NCBI GenBank assembly: GCA_905213265.1
Contig: CAJMHR010000031.1
Location: 1 to 28,916, forward strand
Direction of reading: 5' to 3'
Length of the DNA stretch: 28,916 nt
From: an uncultured Collinsella sp.
GTDB taxonomy: Bacteria > Actinomycetota > Coriobacteriia > Coriobacteriales > Coriobacteriaceae
The notes under the pieces are model-generated. The model was not told the DNA's origin and made no database searches. It saw only the letters and a list, made by a program, of their open reading frames with translations. Shown here piece by piece: positions 14,953 to 23,504 of the stretch; position 1 is the stretch's first letter; each line of letters starts with the position of its first letter. A program made the position numbers and the translations under genes.

Positions 14953-15915
14953 TCACGATTTTCTCAAGATGTTCGTAATCCAGAGCAAAAGCGCGGTCTG
15001 AGAATCGGCCGAACCCTTGAGCGCGAGCTCCACATCAACGGCACCCTCGAGCGCTGCGACGAGCTCTGCCATCGAAAAGCGACGTGCCCAGGTCAGGTGA
15101 TTCTTGACCTGCCAGGACTGGAGCTTGAGCGTTGCGGCCAGCTCACGACCCTGTCCGCGCGCATCGAGCGCCTTGGCAACGATAAGCTCGCGAATGCGGC
15201 CGCACAGCAATGTGTACGTCCACACGTAGCTCTTGGCGGGCATTAGATTGAAGAGCTCGAGCGAACGGCGCATGTCACGGGCCGAGACCGCATTGAGAAA
15301 GTCCCAGGGTTGAACCTCGGCCGTACGTACAATCCAGCGCTCAACGTCGGCAAGCTCAATCTGGGGCGCCTCGACCATCTGGGCAAGCTTAGCCAAGTCG
15401 TTATCGAGCATGCGAGTGTTTTCACCCGAACGCGAGACGAGCTCCTCGGCGGCCGCCGTCGAGATCGACTTGCCGTGCTGCGTCGCCATCTGCTGCACGC
15501 GGCGCGGAAGCTCCCAGCGCTTGGTGCCGGAGCAATCGATCACGGCCTTCTTGTCGATCTTGGCGATCGCCTTATACAGGCGCGTGTTCTTGGCAAGCGA
15601 GTCGGCGATGATAAGGCAAACCGTCGTGGGGCTGGGACTCGCCAGATAGTCGACAAGCGGCTCGGAGATCGCTTTGGCGAGTTTTGAGCAGCCGTCAAGG
15701 ATTACCAGGCGAAACTCGCTGCCCATGGGAAAGGTGTTGAGCGATCCGATAATCGACTCGATATCGGGGTCTTTGGTCATATCGCGCTCGTCGAGGTTGA
15801 ATTCGACCATGCCCGTCTTTTCCAGACGCGCCTTCATACGTGAGACAGCATGGTCGCGTTTGACTCCGTCGGTACCGACGATCAGATATGCCGGCAACAG
15901 ACCGGTTTCGGACAT
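14953..15915 (-). CDS. holA: DNA polymerase III delta subunit
   Basis: A 320-aa clamp-loader subunit that opens the beta sliding clamp. The N-terminal LPAYLIVGTDGVKRDHAVSR, the central LVILDGCSKLAKA and the C-terminal helical domain (DFLNAVSARDMRRSLELF onward) fit HolA. The start is set at the ATG at 15915 (MSETGLLPAYL) because GGGAGGGG lies 6 nt upstream; the ATG at 15957 and the reading to 15978 are less likely. It follows comEC, as in many Gram-positive genomes, with its own probable promoter. Confidence 0.93.
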   Translation of the reverse strand: MSETGLLPAYLIVGTDGVKRDHAVSRMKARLEKTGMVEFNLDERDMTKDPDIESIIGSLNTFPMGSEFRLVILDGCSKLAKAISEPLVDYLASPSPTTVCLIIADSLAKNTRLYKAIAKIDKKAVIDCSGTKRWELPRRVQQMATQHGKSISTAAAEELVSRSGENTRMLDNDLAKLAQMVEAPQIELADVERWIVRTAEVQPWDFLNAVSARDMRRSLELFNLMPAKSYVWTYTLLCGRIRELIVAKALDARGQGRELAATLKLQSWQVKNHLTWARRFSMAELVAALEGAVDVELALKGSADSQTALLLWITNILRKS

Positions 15916-15955
15916 CGCGCTCCCCTCCCGCAGACCTTCGTATTCGTTCCGTGCC

Positions 15956-15985
15956 ATTCTAGCCCAGGGGCCCACCACACGCCAA
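15956..15985 (-). promoter_or_regulatory. Candidate holA promoter
   Basis: On the minus strand TTGGCG (15980-15985) and TAGAAT (15956-15961) are separated by 18 nt, just past the comEC stop codon. Transcription would start near 15949, giving a leader of about 35 nt for holA. Confidence 0.5.
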
Positions 15986-15993
15986 CGACGTCC

Positions 15994-18297
15994 TCACGGT
16001 CGCTGGCATCGCATCGCAAAGCCATTCGCAGTCGGCATGACGGTAATGTCGCCGTGTTCGATAGTGCACGCGAACACGCCGCCCGCATCCTTAACGGCAT
16101 CGATGCAGGCATCGGACGGATGGCCGTATCGATTCCCCTCGCCCGCGCTCGCGAGGGAAAGCTCGGGCTTCAAGACGTCCAGCAACTCACCATCGACTGA
16201 AACCTTAGAGCCGTGATGCCCAAGTTTAAGGACATCGATATCCCCCACCTCCTGCACGAATTCCCGTTCTTGGTCGAGCTCGGCATCGCCGGTGAGGAGC
16301 ATACGCAGGCCCTTGCCTTCCTGAACATAAGAGAGCAGCAGGACAAGCGAGTCATCATTTCCCTCGCCATCCACGGACTCGAATGGCCACATCACGCGGG
16401 CGCAAAATGAGCCGATGTCGACCGTATCCCCAAGGCGCACCTGCCGATACTCAACGCCAGGTCGGTTCAATACCTCGGCAGGAGCATCCTCCAGCGCATC
16501 CGCCGCCACGGCAATCGTTCCGACCGAAAACCGTCCGAGCACGGCAGGCAGACCACCCCAGTGGTCCTCATCCCAATGCGTCACAAAGACGGCATCGATA
16601 TGGTGCACGTTATTGCGAACCAACGCCGCTACCACGCGCTCGTCGAGCCCGCAGTCGACGAGTGCTACCGCGCCGCCCTGGCGGATAAGAATCGCATCCG
16701 CCTGGCCCACATCGAGCACCGTCACCGAAGGCGGAGCGAATCGATCCCAGTAGACGTACGGAATCGCAGCCAAGAGCACCAGGCATGCAAGCCCCACCGC
16801 CATAGGACGTGCACGGGGACGCGGCCACCAGACCAGCAGAACCGCCAGCAAACACGGCACTAGGTAAATCCACACGCTATCGGGCGACACACTCACGGAT
16901 GCACCCGGCACGGCGGCAAACAGCTGCTCGAAGAACAGCGCGCAGCGGGCGGCAATCATGGGCACAATGAGCGCCCAAGTCCGCAACGGTGCCACGAGCG
17001 AAAAGGGAACCAGCACGATGGACACAGCAAGCAGTACGCTCACCACCGGGCCGATGACCGCATTTGCCAGCGGAGCAATGAGCGAGAACGTACCGAAGGC
17101 AGGAATGGTAATGGGAAGTGTCGCCAGTTGCGAGCACAACGTGACGGAAAGCATGCTTGCAACGCCCGATGGCACACTCAGCTCACCCAAAGTGTAGGTC
17201 GCATAGGGGCAAAAGCACAGAATGGCAAAAACGCTGGCACATGAAAGCTGAAAGCCCATCTCGAACAGCACCGTCGGCCGCAGTAGCACAAAGATAGACA
17301 TGGTTACGAAGAGTGCCGATGCGCCGTGCCGGCGACGCCCCGCGCCGTTTACGACAAGCGTCGCGAACACCATGCAGCACGCGCGCACGGCCGAGGGAGA
17401 CGCGCCCGTAAAGGCAGCGTAGCCCACAAGCGTTATCGCCAATATCGCCCGCTGAAGACCACGTGAGCACCGAGTCTTTTGCAATACACCCTCGATTACA
17501 AACCCCACGATAGCCAAATGGCTGCCCGAGACGGCGATAAGATGCGCCGTTCCCGTTACCGAAAACCAGTCGCCCGCGGGCTGGACGCGCAGCTCGGCCG
17601 AACGACCGCAGACGACACCGGCTATGAGCGCACGCGCCGGGTCGGTTGCAGGCGCGATGGACGCAAGCAGCCCATTTCGCAGCCGAAGCAGCGGCCCCGG
17701 AGAGCCCTCATCGACCGACACAACTCGAACGGCTTGAACCTTGCGCACCTCGCCTCGGAGCACGCGCGATCGTCCATATGCATCGTTCTCAAAACGTGAA
17801 ACGCGGCCGATAACACGCACGTGCGCCCCGACCTTGAGCTCGCGGTCGCACGATAGGCGAACCGTTGCCAAGTTCTTACCGTCCGCGCGTGCCTCGCAGG
17901 TATAGGAATACACGTCGTCGTTTATGGATGGATCGCCCTGCACGATAAACTCGAGGCCGCTTGCCGCTCGACCGTCGAGCGCCTTCGAGGCGCTGAGCGC
18001 ACCCACAGCCCACCACGCCGAGACGACCGCTCCCGCCACGAGACCGACGGACGCGGCATACAACCACCGCTTCAAAGGGGCAAGCCGCGCACAAGATTGA
18101 GCCAGCACAACGAATACCGCCGCCGCAACGGGAATGGCCCATAGCAGCCCGACCGCCGGCGCCCGCTCCCTCAGCAGCGCATCAGCGGCCACGTTAAGCA
18201 CCAAGGCGCAGCTCATGCACATGCCGGCACACAAGGCCATCGTCCACGGAAGCAGGGGCCGCGGAGGCATCACATGCTCGCGCTCGGTCGCACTCAT
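15994..18297 (-). CDS. comEC: ComEC/Rec2 DNA uptake channel protein
   Basis: A 767-aa membrane protein that carries single-stranded DNA into the cytoplasm during natural transformation. Three parts are seen: an N-terminal DUF4131 region with an OB-like soluble segment, a central competence domain with about ten membrane segments (including AHLIAVSGSHLAIVGF and FTGASPSAVRA), and a C-terminal metallo-beta-lactamase-like domain with HWDEDH (574-579) and a later GHHGSK. Length is usual and no break is seen. The ATG at 18297 overlaps the comEA stop as ATGA, with no ribosome-binding site of its own, so translation is coupled. Confidence 0.94.
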   Translation of the reverse strand: MSATEREHVMPPRPLLPWTMALCAGMCMSCALVLNVAADALLRERAPAVGLLWAIPVAAAVFVVLAQSCARLAPLKRWLYAASVGLVAGAVVSAWWAVGALSASKALDGRAASGLEFIVQGDPSINDDVYSYTCEARADGKNLATVRLSCDRELKVGAHVRVIGRVSRFENDAYGRSRVLRGEVRKVQAVRVVSVDEGSPGPLLRLRNGLLASIAPATDPARALIAGVVCGRSAELRVQPAGDWFSVTGTAHLIAVSGSHLAIVGFVIEGVLQKTRCSRGLQRAILAITLVGYAAFTGASPSAVRACCMVFATLVVNGAGRRRHGASALFVTMSIFVLLRPTVLFEMGFQLSCASVFAILCFCPYATYTLGELSVPSGVASMLSVTLCSQLATLPITIPAFGTFSLIAPLANAVIGPVVSVLLAVSIVLVPFSLVAPLRTWALIVPMIAARCALFFEQLFAAVPGASVSVSPDSVWIYLVPCLLAVLLVWWPRPRARPMAVGLACLVLLAAIPYVYWDRFAPPSVTVLDVGQADAILIRQGGAVALVDCGLDERVVAALVRNNVHHIDAVFVTHWDEDHWGGLPAVLGRFSVGTIAVAADALEDAPAEVLNRPGVEYRQVRLGDTVDIGSFCARVMWPFESVDGEGNDDSLVLLLSYVQEGKGLRMLLTGDAELDQEREFVQEVGDIDVLKLGHHGSKVSVDGELLDVLKPELSLASAGEGNRYGHPSDACIDAVKDAGGVFACTIEHGDITVMPTANGFAMRCQRP

Positions 18298-19007
18298 ACG
18301 CAGATGCAATCTTTGATTTTGGCAAGCTTCTTCTCGCCGATTCCCGACACACGCATCAGATCGTCAACCGAGGCAAAAGCACCGTTCTTTGTCCGTTCAT
18401 CGATAATCGACTGGGCCATGGAGGGACCGATGCCCGAGAGCGTCTGCAACTCTGCCGCGCTTGCCGTATTGATGTTTACTAGACCTGTTGCGCCACTCAC
18501 GCCCGATGACGCGGAAGCCCCACCATCAACATCGGCTTCCGCAATGGACGCCTGCTGCTCCCCTACCGTTGGAACGTGAATCTTCTGTCCATCGACGACC
18601 TTGGATGCCCGATTGAGCCCCGTAACGTCTGCCTCGGGCGCCAGCCCGCCGGCGGCATCAATCGCCTGAGCCACCCGCGCGCCGTCCTTGAGGCGATATA
18701 CACCGGGCGACACAACGGCGCCATCAACATCGACATAGACCTCTGCCGCGGCAGACGCCTTAGGCGAAGAGCCTTCGGATATCTTTCCGCTCGAGGCATC
18801 GCCGGATCCCGGCTCCACCAACGAGCCCAAACCATCAGTGTGCTCAAACGACACGCCGCCGGCACCGCCGCTAAGGTTCGCCATCGCCAGTCCACTCGCC
18901 ATCGCAATGACGACCAGTATCGCCATCACCACTGCCTTATGACCGAGCAGCTTGTCCGCCAAGCGGTCCATCCGTTTGACCCGTTCGTGTTGTTCGCGCT
19001 GCGCCAT
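18294..19007 (-). CDS. comEA: ComEA DNA receptor with SLBB and HhH domains
   Basis: A 237-aa membrane-anchored protein that binds incoming double-stranded DNA outside the membrane and hands it to the ComEC channel. A single membrane segment lies at about 25-44 (VVMAILVVIAMASGLAMANL). A low-complexity linker comes next, then an SLBB domain (about 90-147, VYVDVDGAVVSPGVYRL). The C-terminal ComEA helix-hairpin-helix pair spans 176-234 (NINTASAAELQTLSGIG and DDLMRVSGIGEKKLAKI). The start ATG at 19007 has GGGAGG 7 nt upstream; a reading to 19085 is not supported. It forms an operon with comEC. Confidence 0.94.
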   Translation of the reverse strand: MAQREQHERVKRMDRLADKLLGHKAVVMAILVVIAMASGLAMANLSGGAGGVSFEHTDGLGSLVEPGSGDASSGKISEGSSPKASAAAEVYVDVDGAVVSPGVYRLKDGARVAQAIDAAGGLAPEADVTGLNRASKVVDGQKIHVPTVGEQQASIAEADVDGGASASSGVSGATGLVNINTASAAELQTLSGIGPSMAQSIIDERTKNGAFASVDDLMRVSGIGEKKLAKIKDCICV

Positions 19008-19064
19008 AGCAAAACCTCCCAACAACATCGTGTCAGGAAAGGAGTTCCGCAACAGCCACGCCCC

Positions 19065-19076
19065 AAAACCGGTTTT
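19065..19076. promoter_or_regulatory. Perfect 12-bp palindrome upstream of comEA
   Basis: AAAACCGGTTTT is a perfect palindrome about 58 nt upstream of the comEA start codon, in the gap between the thiI terminator and comEA. It could be an operator. No confident -35/-10 pair was found in this gap, so its position relative to a promoter is unknown. Confidence 0.3.
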
Positions 19077-19175
19077 CGCGGTCAAACCAAAAGCTGACCA
19101 AAACCTTGCACAAATCTGTCCATTTATTCAGGCACACGTCAGCAAATGAACACTTAGCCGCAAAATGCCCAGATA

Positions 19176-19210
19176 GCAAAAGACCGACGATGCAAGAGCA
19201 TCGTCGGTCT
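19176..19210 (-). terminator. Terminator after thiI
   Basis: A perfect 13-bp stem (19181-19193 with 19198-19210, 4-nt loop) begins 10 nt after the thiI stop and is followed on the minus strand by TTTT. It closes the mihF-gmk-rpoZ-thiI unit. Confidence 0.92.
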
Positions 19211-19220
19211 ATGCACAAGT

Positions 19221-20465
19221 TTACTCGTGATCTTGGTAAATCTCACGCGGAGCAAGCTCCGAATGTTTGCGTTTTAAGGTCTTAGGGGCCTTATACGTGT
19301 TGCTCTCAAAATCGATGTACTCGGTCTGTCTGAGCAAGCGCTCAATCATCTCCTCGTGATCGAACAACTCCCACGCCTCATGCACGGCATCGAGTTTGGC
19401 GTGCGTCTCGGGGCGGCGCGGCATAAAGAGCGTGCAGCAGTCGGGAGCGGCCTCGGTCGAGATATCGAAGGTACCGATCTCTTCGGCACGCGCGATAATC
19501 TCCTGCTTGTCCGAACCGATGAGAGGACGGAACACGGGGATCTTCACGGCCTCGTTAACGGCCATGATATTCTCAAGCGTTTGGGAGGCAACCTGTCCAA
19601 GCGATTCGCCCGTCACGATGGCCTTGGCGCCCTCGATGTGTGCAATGCGCTCGGCAACCGAATACATAATGCGGCGATACATGATCACGCGCAGGTTGCT
19701 GGGACAGGTGACCGAAATCTCACGCTGGCAGTCGCCAAACGGCACCACGTACAGGCGGCCGATCTGGACACCCGGCTCAAGCGCACGGATGATGTCCTGC
19801 ACCAAATACTCGCTCGTGTCGGGCGTCTGCGGACGACCTGAGAAATGTACCGGCACGCACACCGCGCCGCGACGCGCGAGCATCCAGGTTGCCACCGGAG
19901 AATCAATACCCGACGACAGCAGCGTCACGACCTTGCCGGCAGAACCCACCGGCAGACCGCCCACGCCGCGCTCGGAGCGCGCGTACACATAAACGCTACC
20001 CTGGACCACCAGTACGTGCACCATCGCATCGGGGTCGTGCATTTGAACCTTTTTATCGGGGAAGGCCTCGCACAGCACCTCGCCCACCTGACGATTGATG
20101 TCAATCGAGGTGAGCTCATAATCGGTATTGGAGCGCTTGGCGTGCACCTTAAACGAATCGAAGGAACCAAACTCGCGCAGCGCCTTCACGGCGGCGGCAC
20201 AGTACTCCTGAGGGTCGCGATTGGTGTGATACGCCAAAGACACACGAGCAACGCCGGGAACGGTGCGAATGACACGCGCCGCCTCGTCGGCCTGATGCTC
20301 GTTAAAGGTCACGAGAATATAACCGGAAATTCGAGACACGGCATTCACGGAAAAGGCGGCCAAGGCCGCCTTGATGTTATCCATGAGGATATGCTCAAAA
20401 TGTGCACGGTTCTTACCCTTCAGTCCAACCTCGTGATAGTGGACCAGGCAGACGCGAGCCGCCAT
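19221..20465 (-). CDS. thiI: tRNA 4-thiouridine synthetase ThiI (no rhodanese domain)
   Basis: A 414-aa enzyme that adenylates tRNA U8 and transfers sulfur to make s4U; in some bacteria it also feeds thiazole synthesis. An N-terminal ferredoxin-like part and a THUMP domain (about 60-165) are followed by a PP-loop ATPase domain with SSGIDSP (184-190) and GESLGQVASQTLENI. CCTLFMP (343-349) is typical. The C-terminal rhodanese domain of the E. coli protein is absent, as in many Gram-positives. A cysteine desulfurase partner is not adjacent. The ATG at 20465 directly abuts the rpoZ stop (TAAATG), with only a weak ribosome-binding site, so it is probably coupled. Confidence 0.94.
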   Translation of the reverse strand: MAARVCLVHYHEVGLKGKNRAHFEHILMDNIKAALAAFSVNAVSRISGYILVTFNEHQADEAARVIRTVPGVARVSLAYHTNRDPQEYCAAAVKALREFGSFDSFKVHAKRSNTDYELTSIDINRQVGEVLCEAFPDKKVQMHDPDAMVHVLVVQGSVYVYARSERGVGGLPVGSAGKVVTLLSSGIDSPVATWMLARRGAVCVPVHFSGRPQTPDTSEYLVQDIIRALEPGVQIGRLYVVPFGDCQREISVTCPSNLRVIMYRRIMYSVAERIAHIEGAKAIVTGESLGQVASQTLENIMAVNEAVKIPVFRPLIGSDKQEIIARAEEIGTFDISTEAAPDCCTLFMPRRPETHAKLDAVHEAWELFDHEEMIERLLRQTEYIDFESNTYKAPKTLKRKHSELAPREIYQDHE

Positions 20466-20747
20466 TTAGGCTTCAGCAACCTTGTGGCCGAGCGCCTTCT
20501 CGTAACGGGCCTCGTCGTAAGAGATGTCGCCGTCGACAATCTCGTCCATAGCCATCGAGATGGTGTCGGCACCGGAAAGCCCGATGGTGATGTCATCGAC
20601 ATCCTGGACGGCAAGCACGCGGTTGTGCTGGCCACGCAGCATGCTATTGATGTCGCAGGCGCGCTTGGAGGCAAGCGAAGCGAGCAGGAAGCGGTTGTGA
20701 TCGGTCTTCTCCAGAAGATCGTCAATGCAAGGCTTTACAACGGACAC
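20466..20747 (-). CDS. rpoZ: RNA polymerase omega subunit
   Basis: A 93-aa small subunit that aids assembly and stability of RNA polymerase by holding the beta' C-terminus. The core NRFLLASLASKRACDINSML fits the conserved omega helix region. Identity is supported by its place after gmk. The start is GTG at 20747, 5 nt after the gmk stop, with GAGG very close and AAAGGA further upstream. Confidence 0.9.
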   Translation of the reverse strand: MSVVKPCIDDLLEKTDHNRFLLASLASKRACDINSMLRGQHNRVLAVQDVDDITIGLSGADTISMAMDEIVDGDISYDEARYEKALGHKVAEA

Positions 20748-20752
20748 GGACC

Positions 20753-21322
20753 TCAGATCCTTTCATGCATATCGAGAACGCGAACGAGCTCATCGGTCGC
20801 GCGGTCGAGATCGTCATTTACCACGACGTCGTCGTAGCGGTCGGCAAGGGCAAGCTCATCGGCGGCGTTTGCCATACGCAGCTCAATCGTCTCGGGCGTC
20901 TCGGTACCGCGACCGACTAGACGCTCGCGGAGCACCTCAAGCGAAGGCGGCTTGATAAAGATCAGCACGGCCTCGGGGAAACGCTCCTTCACCTGCAGGG
21001 CGCCCTGGACATCGATCTCCAAAATCAGAGACGCGCCCGAGGCGAGCTTGGATGTGACCTCGCTCACCAACGTGCCGTAGCAGTTACCGTGGACCTCGGC
21101 CCACTCAACAAACTCGCCGTTTGCCACGCGGCGGTCGAACTCCTCGCGCGTCAGAAAAAAGTAGTTGACGCCGTCGACCTCACCTTTGCGTGGTGCTCGC
21201 GTGGTAGCCGAAACCGTCAGGCCCAGGTTCGAGCGGCGCTCGCGCACACGAGTGACGAGCGTACCCTTCCCTGCGCCTGACGGTCCAGAAATCACAAAGA
21301 GCTTGGAATCCTGAGCGCTCAC
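20753..21322 (-). CDS. gmk: Guanylate kinase
   Basis: A 189-aa enzyme phosphorylating GMP to GDP. The P-loop is GPSGAGKGT (13-21). The GMP-binding region has VSATTRAPRKGEVDGVNYFF, then EWAEVHGNCYGT and LILEIDVQGALQVKE, all typical. The start is GTG at 21322, directly abutting the mihF stop (TAAGTG). The mihF-gmk-rpoZ order is an actinobacterial hallmark. Confidence 0.97.
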   Translation of the reverse strand: MSAQDSKLFVISGPSGAGKGTLVTRVRERRSNLGLTVSATTRAPRKGEVDGVNYFFLTREEFDRRVANGEFVEWAEVHGNCYGTLVSEVTSKLASGASLILEIDVQGALQVKERFPEAVLIFIKPPSLEVLRERLVGRGTETPETIELRMANAADELALADRYDDVVVNDDLDRATDELVRVLDMHERI

Positions 21323-21631
21323 TTATTTGGTCAGCTGCTCGAGGAGCTGCTCGCGCTGACGGACGCCGAGGCCCTGGACGCGACGGGTAGCGGAGATACC
21401 GAGCTCCTCCATAATCTTGGCGGCCTTGGCCTTGCCATAACCAGGGAGAGACTCGATGAGGGTGGAAACCTTCATGCGGGAAGCGATGGGGTCATCGGAG
21501 TTGAGCACGGACTCGAGGGACTTCTCGCCCTTCTTGATCTGCTCGCGAAGCTCAGCGCGGGCGTGACGTGCGGCAGCAGCCTTCTCAAGAGCCTGCTTGC
21601 GCTGCTCATCGGTAAGCTGAGGGAGTGCCAT
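21323..21631 (-). CDS. mihF: Actinobacterial-type integration host factor (mIHF)
   Basis: A 102-aa nucleoid-associated protein, the actinobacterial mIHF, unrelated to the alpha/beta IHF of enterobacteria. The N-terminal helical half (LTDEQRKQALEKAAAARHAR) is followed by the helix-two-turn-helix DNA-binding core (LPGYGKAKAAKIMEELGI, then RRVQGLG). The start ATG at 21631 has GGAGG 5 nt upstream. It lies between pyrF and gmk, the same order as in mycobacteria. Confidence 0.95.
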   Translation of the reverse strand: MALPQLTDEQRKQALEKAAAARHARAELREQIKKGEKSLESVLNSDDPIASRMKVSTLIESLPGYGKAKAAKIMEELGISATRRVQGLGVRQREQLLEQLTK

Positions 21632-21675
21632 TCGTACCTCCAAATAGTTGGGTTATATCTGATTCAATAATTGGC

Positions 21676-21684
21676 ATTTTAGCA
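21676..21684 (-). promoter_or_regulatory. mihF promoter (extended -10)
   Basis: On the minus strand TGC-TAAAAT forms an extended -10 box about 45 nt upstream of the mihF start codon. A -35 hexamer at 16-18 nt spacing is not evident. It resembles the TGC-TATAGT boxes of rpsT and rpmB. Confidence 0.5.
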
Positions 21685-21767
21685 CGTAGAACGTACAAAA
21701 TGCCCAATCGCGGCTCCATAGGTTAGACGATACCCGCAAAAAGTGCAATATACTGCGCCCAAAGTTA

Positions 21768-21825
21768 AGCCCCTGACCTGCGATTCCACACAAAGGATGG
21801 GAAAGTTTACGCAGGCACAGGGGCT
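21768..21825. other. Structured element between pyrF and mihF (possible bidirectional terminator)
   Basis: AGCCCCTG (21768-21775) pairs with CAGGGGCT (21818-21825). After a small internal loop CCTGCG (21777-21782) pairs with CGCAGG (21810-21815). The 27-nt apical part can pair TTCC with GGAA. Downstream runs are only ATTTT on the plus strand and TTAACTTT on the minus strand, so terminator quality is modest. It lies 45 nt after the pyrF stop and should at least partly end the pyr transcript. Another role cannot be excluded. Confidence 0.6.
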
Positions 21826-21870
21826 ATTTTGTGCTAATGAAACCCAAAAGTGGTGACTTAGGGGAATCTT

Positions 21871-22587
21871 TTACGCGACGTTTTCGACCAGCTCAGCGAC
21901 GATGGCGTCAAAGGCGGCAACCGGATCGTCGGCACCGGTGATGGGACGGCCCACCACAATGTGGCTTGCGCCACGCTCGATAGCCTGGGAAGGCGTCGCC
22001 ACGCGGGACTGGTCACCAAGGGCGGCACCCACCGGACGCACACCCGGAGTCACGATCAGGGCATCAGGACCCAGCAGCTCACGCATGTCGTGAGCCTCCA
22101 TCGGCGAGCACACGATGCCATCGATGCCGTTGGCCTGAGCGAGCTTTGCCAGGCGGGCGGCCTCCTCGGCCACGGGCGACTCGACGCCGATCTCGCTCAA
22201 GGCATCCTGATTCATGCTCGTGAGCACGGTGATGGCGACGAGCTTGGCGCGGTCCTCGCGCGCCTCCTCGGCACCCTCGCGGCAGGCAGCGAGCATGGCG
22301 CCCGAACCCAAGCCGTGAACCGAGAGCAGGTCGGCACCGGCAAGCGAGGCCGAACGGGCGGCACCGCGAACCTGATGCGGAATATCATGGAACTTGAGGT
22401 CAAGGAAGACCTTAAAGCCCAGGTCCTTAAAGGTCTTGACGATCTCGGGGCCCTCAGCGTAATAGAGCGTCATGCCAACCTTGAGCCAGGCGGCATGGCC
22501 CGAAAGCTCGTGGGCGAGCTCGAGCGCACGCTCGCGGTCGCAGTCGAGAGCGACGATTACGCGGTCGCGGGCATCGGTCTCTAGCAT
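21871..22587 (-). CDS. pyrF: Orotidine 5'-phosphate decarboxylase
   Basis: A 238-aa TIM-barrel enzyme for the last step to UMP. The catalytic motif FLDLKFHDIPHQV carries the Asp-Lys-Asp core, and the phosphate site is seen at ITPGVRP-like VTPGVRPVG and VVGRPITGADDP. Type I (short) family. The start ATG at 22587 overlaps the end of pyrD by 7 nt, with AGGTG upstream. Last gene of the pyr operon. Confidence 0.97.
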   Translation of the reverse strand: MLETDARDRVIVALDCDRERALELAHELSGHAAWLKVGMTLYYAEGPEIVKTFKDLGFKVFLDLKFHDIPHQVRGAARSASLAGADLLSVHGLGSGAMLAACREGAEEAREDRAKLVAITVLTSMNQDALSEIGVESPVAEEAARLAKLAQANGIDGIVCSPMEAHDMRELLGPDALIVTPGVRPVGAALGDQSRVATPSQAIERGASHIVVGRPITGADDPVAAFDAIVAELVENVA

Positions 22588-23504
22588 TCGAAAGCACCTA
22601 CCAGTTCGTTGATGTCCTTCACGCCTTGGGACTCAGCCCAGGCCTCGAGCTCGTGCGCGATCTTGAGCGAAGCGCACGGATCGACGAAGTTGGCCATGCC
22701 GACCGACACGCAGGTGGCGCCGGCCAGGATAAACTCGGCCGCATCCTCGCCGGTCATGACACCGCCGACGCCGTTGATGGGGATATCGACGGCCTGAGCG
22801 ACCTCCCAGACCATGCGCACGGCGATGTGGTGGCACAGCGGGCCCGAAAGGCCGCCCTTGGGCTTGGCCACGCGGGACTTGCGGGTATGGACGTCGATGG
22901 CCATGCCCTGGATGGAGTTAATGACCGAAAGGCCGTCGGCGCCGGCGGCCTCGAGAGCCTTGGCAATCTCGGCAACGTTAACCGGAGCCATCTTTACGAA
23001 CAGCGGCTTATCGGTCACCTTACGGCAGGCAGCCATAACGGCAGAGGCGCCCTCGGGCGAGGAGCCCATGGCGGCACCGCCGGCGGCAATATTGGGGCAG
23101 CTGACGTTGATCTCGTAGCCGGCAGCCCAGGGGCACAGCTCGACATACATCTCGAGCGCGCGGACAAACTCCTCGACGGAGTGGCCGGCAACCTGACAGA
23201 TGACCTGGCAGCCGTCCTTGGACAGCTGTTCGAGCCACGGACCGGACTCGCGGGCAAAGGCGGCCACGCCGGGGTTCTGAAGGCCCACGGAGTTGATCAT
23301 ACCGCCGGGGATCTCGGCCATGCGGGGCGCGGGGTTGCCGGGCCAGGGCTCGGCAGCGCAACCCTTGGTGGTGATGGCGCCCAGCTGGGAAACATCAAAG
23401 AAGTTCTGGAACTGCCAACCGTAGCCAAAGGTACCGGCTGCGGTGTTGATGGGGTTCTGCATCTTGACGCCGCCGAAATCGACGGCCATGTTCACGGTAC
23501 CCAC
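22581..23504 (-). CDS. pyrD: Dihydroorotate dehydrogenase, class 1B catalytic subunit
   Basis: A 307-aa FMN subunit oxidising dihydroorotate to orotate. The catalytic cysteine is C136 in INVSCPN, as in class 1 enzymes, and AAGTFGYG, NSVGLQNPG and NSIQGMAID are typical. Presence of pyrK next to it makes it the NAD-dependent type 1B. The start is taken as GTG at 23504, overlapping the pyrK stop by 1 nt with GGTGG 7 nt upstream; the GTG at 23495 and ATG at 23489 are alternatives. Confidence 0.95.
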   Translation of the reverse strand: MGTVNMAVDFGGVKMQNPINTAAGTFGYGWQFQNFFDVSQLGAITTKGCAAEPWPGNPAPRMAEIPGGMINSVGLQNPGVAAFARESGPWLEQLSKDGCQVICQVAGHSVEEFVRALEMYVELCPWAAGYEINVSCPNIAAGGAAMGSSPEGASAVMAACRKVTDKPLFVKMAPVNVAEIAKALEAAGADGLSVINSIQGMAIDVHTRKSRVAKPKGGLSGPLCHHIAVRMVWEVAQAVDIPINGVGGVMTGEDAAEFILAGATCVSVGMANFVDPCASLKIAHELEAWAESQGVKDINELVGAFEC

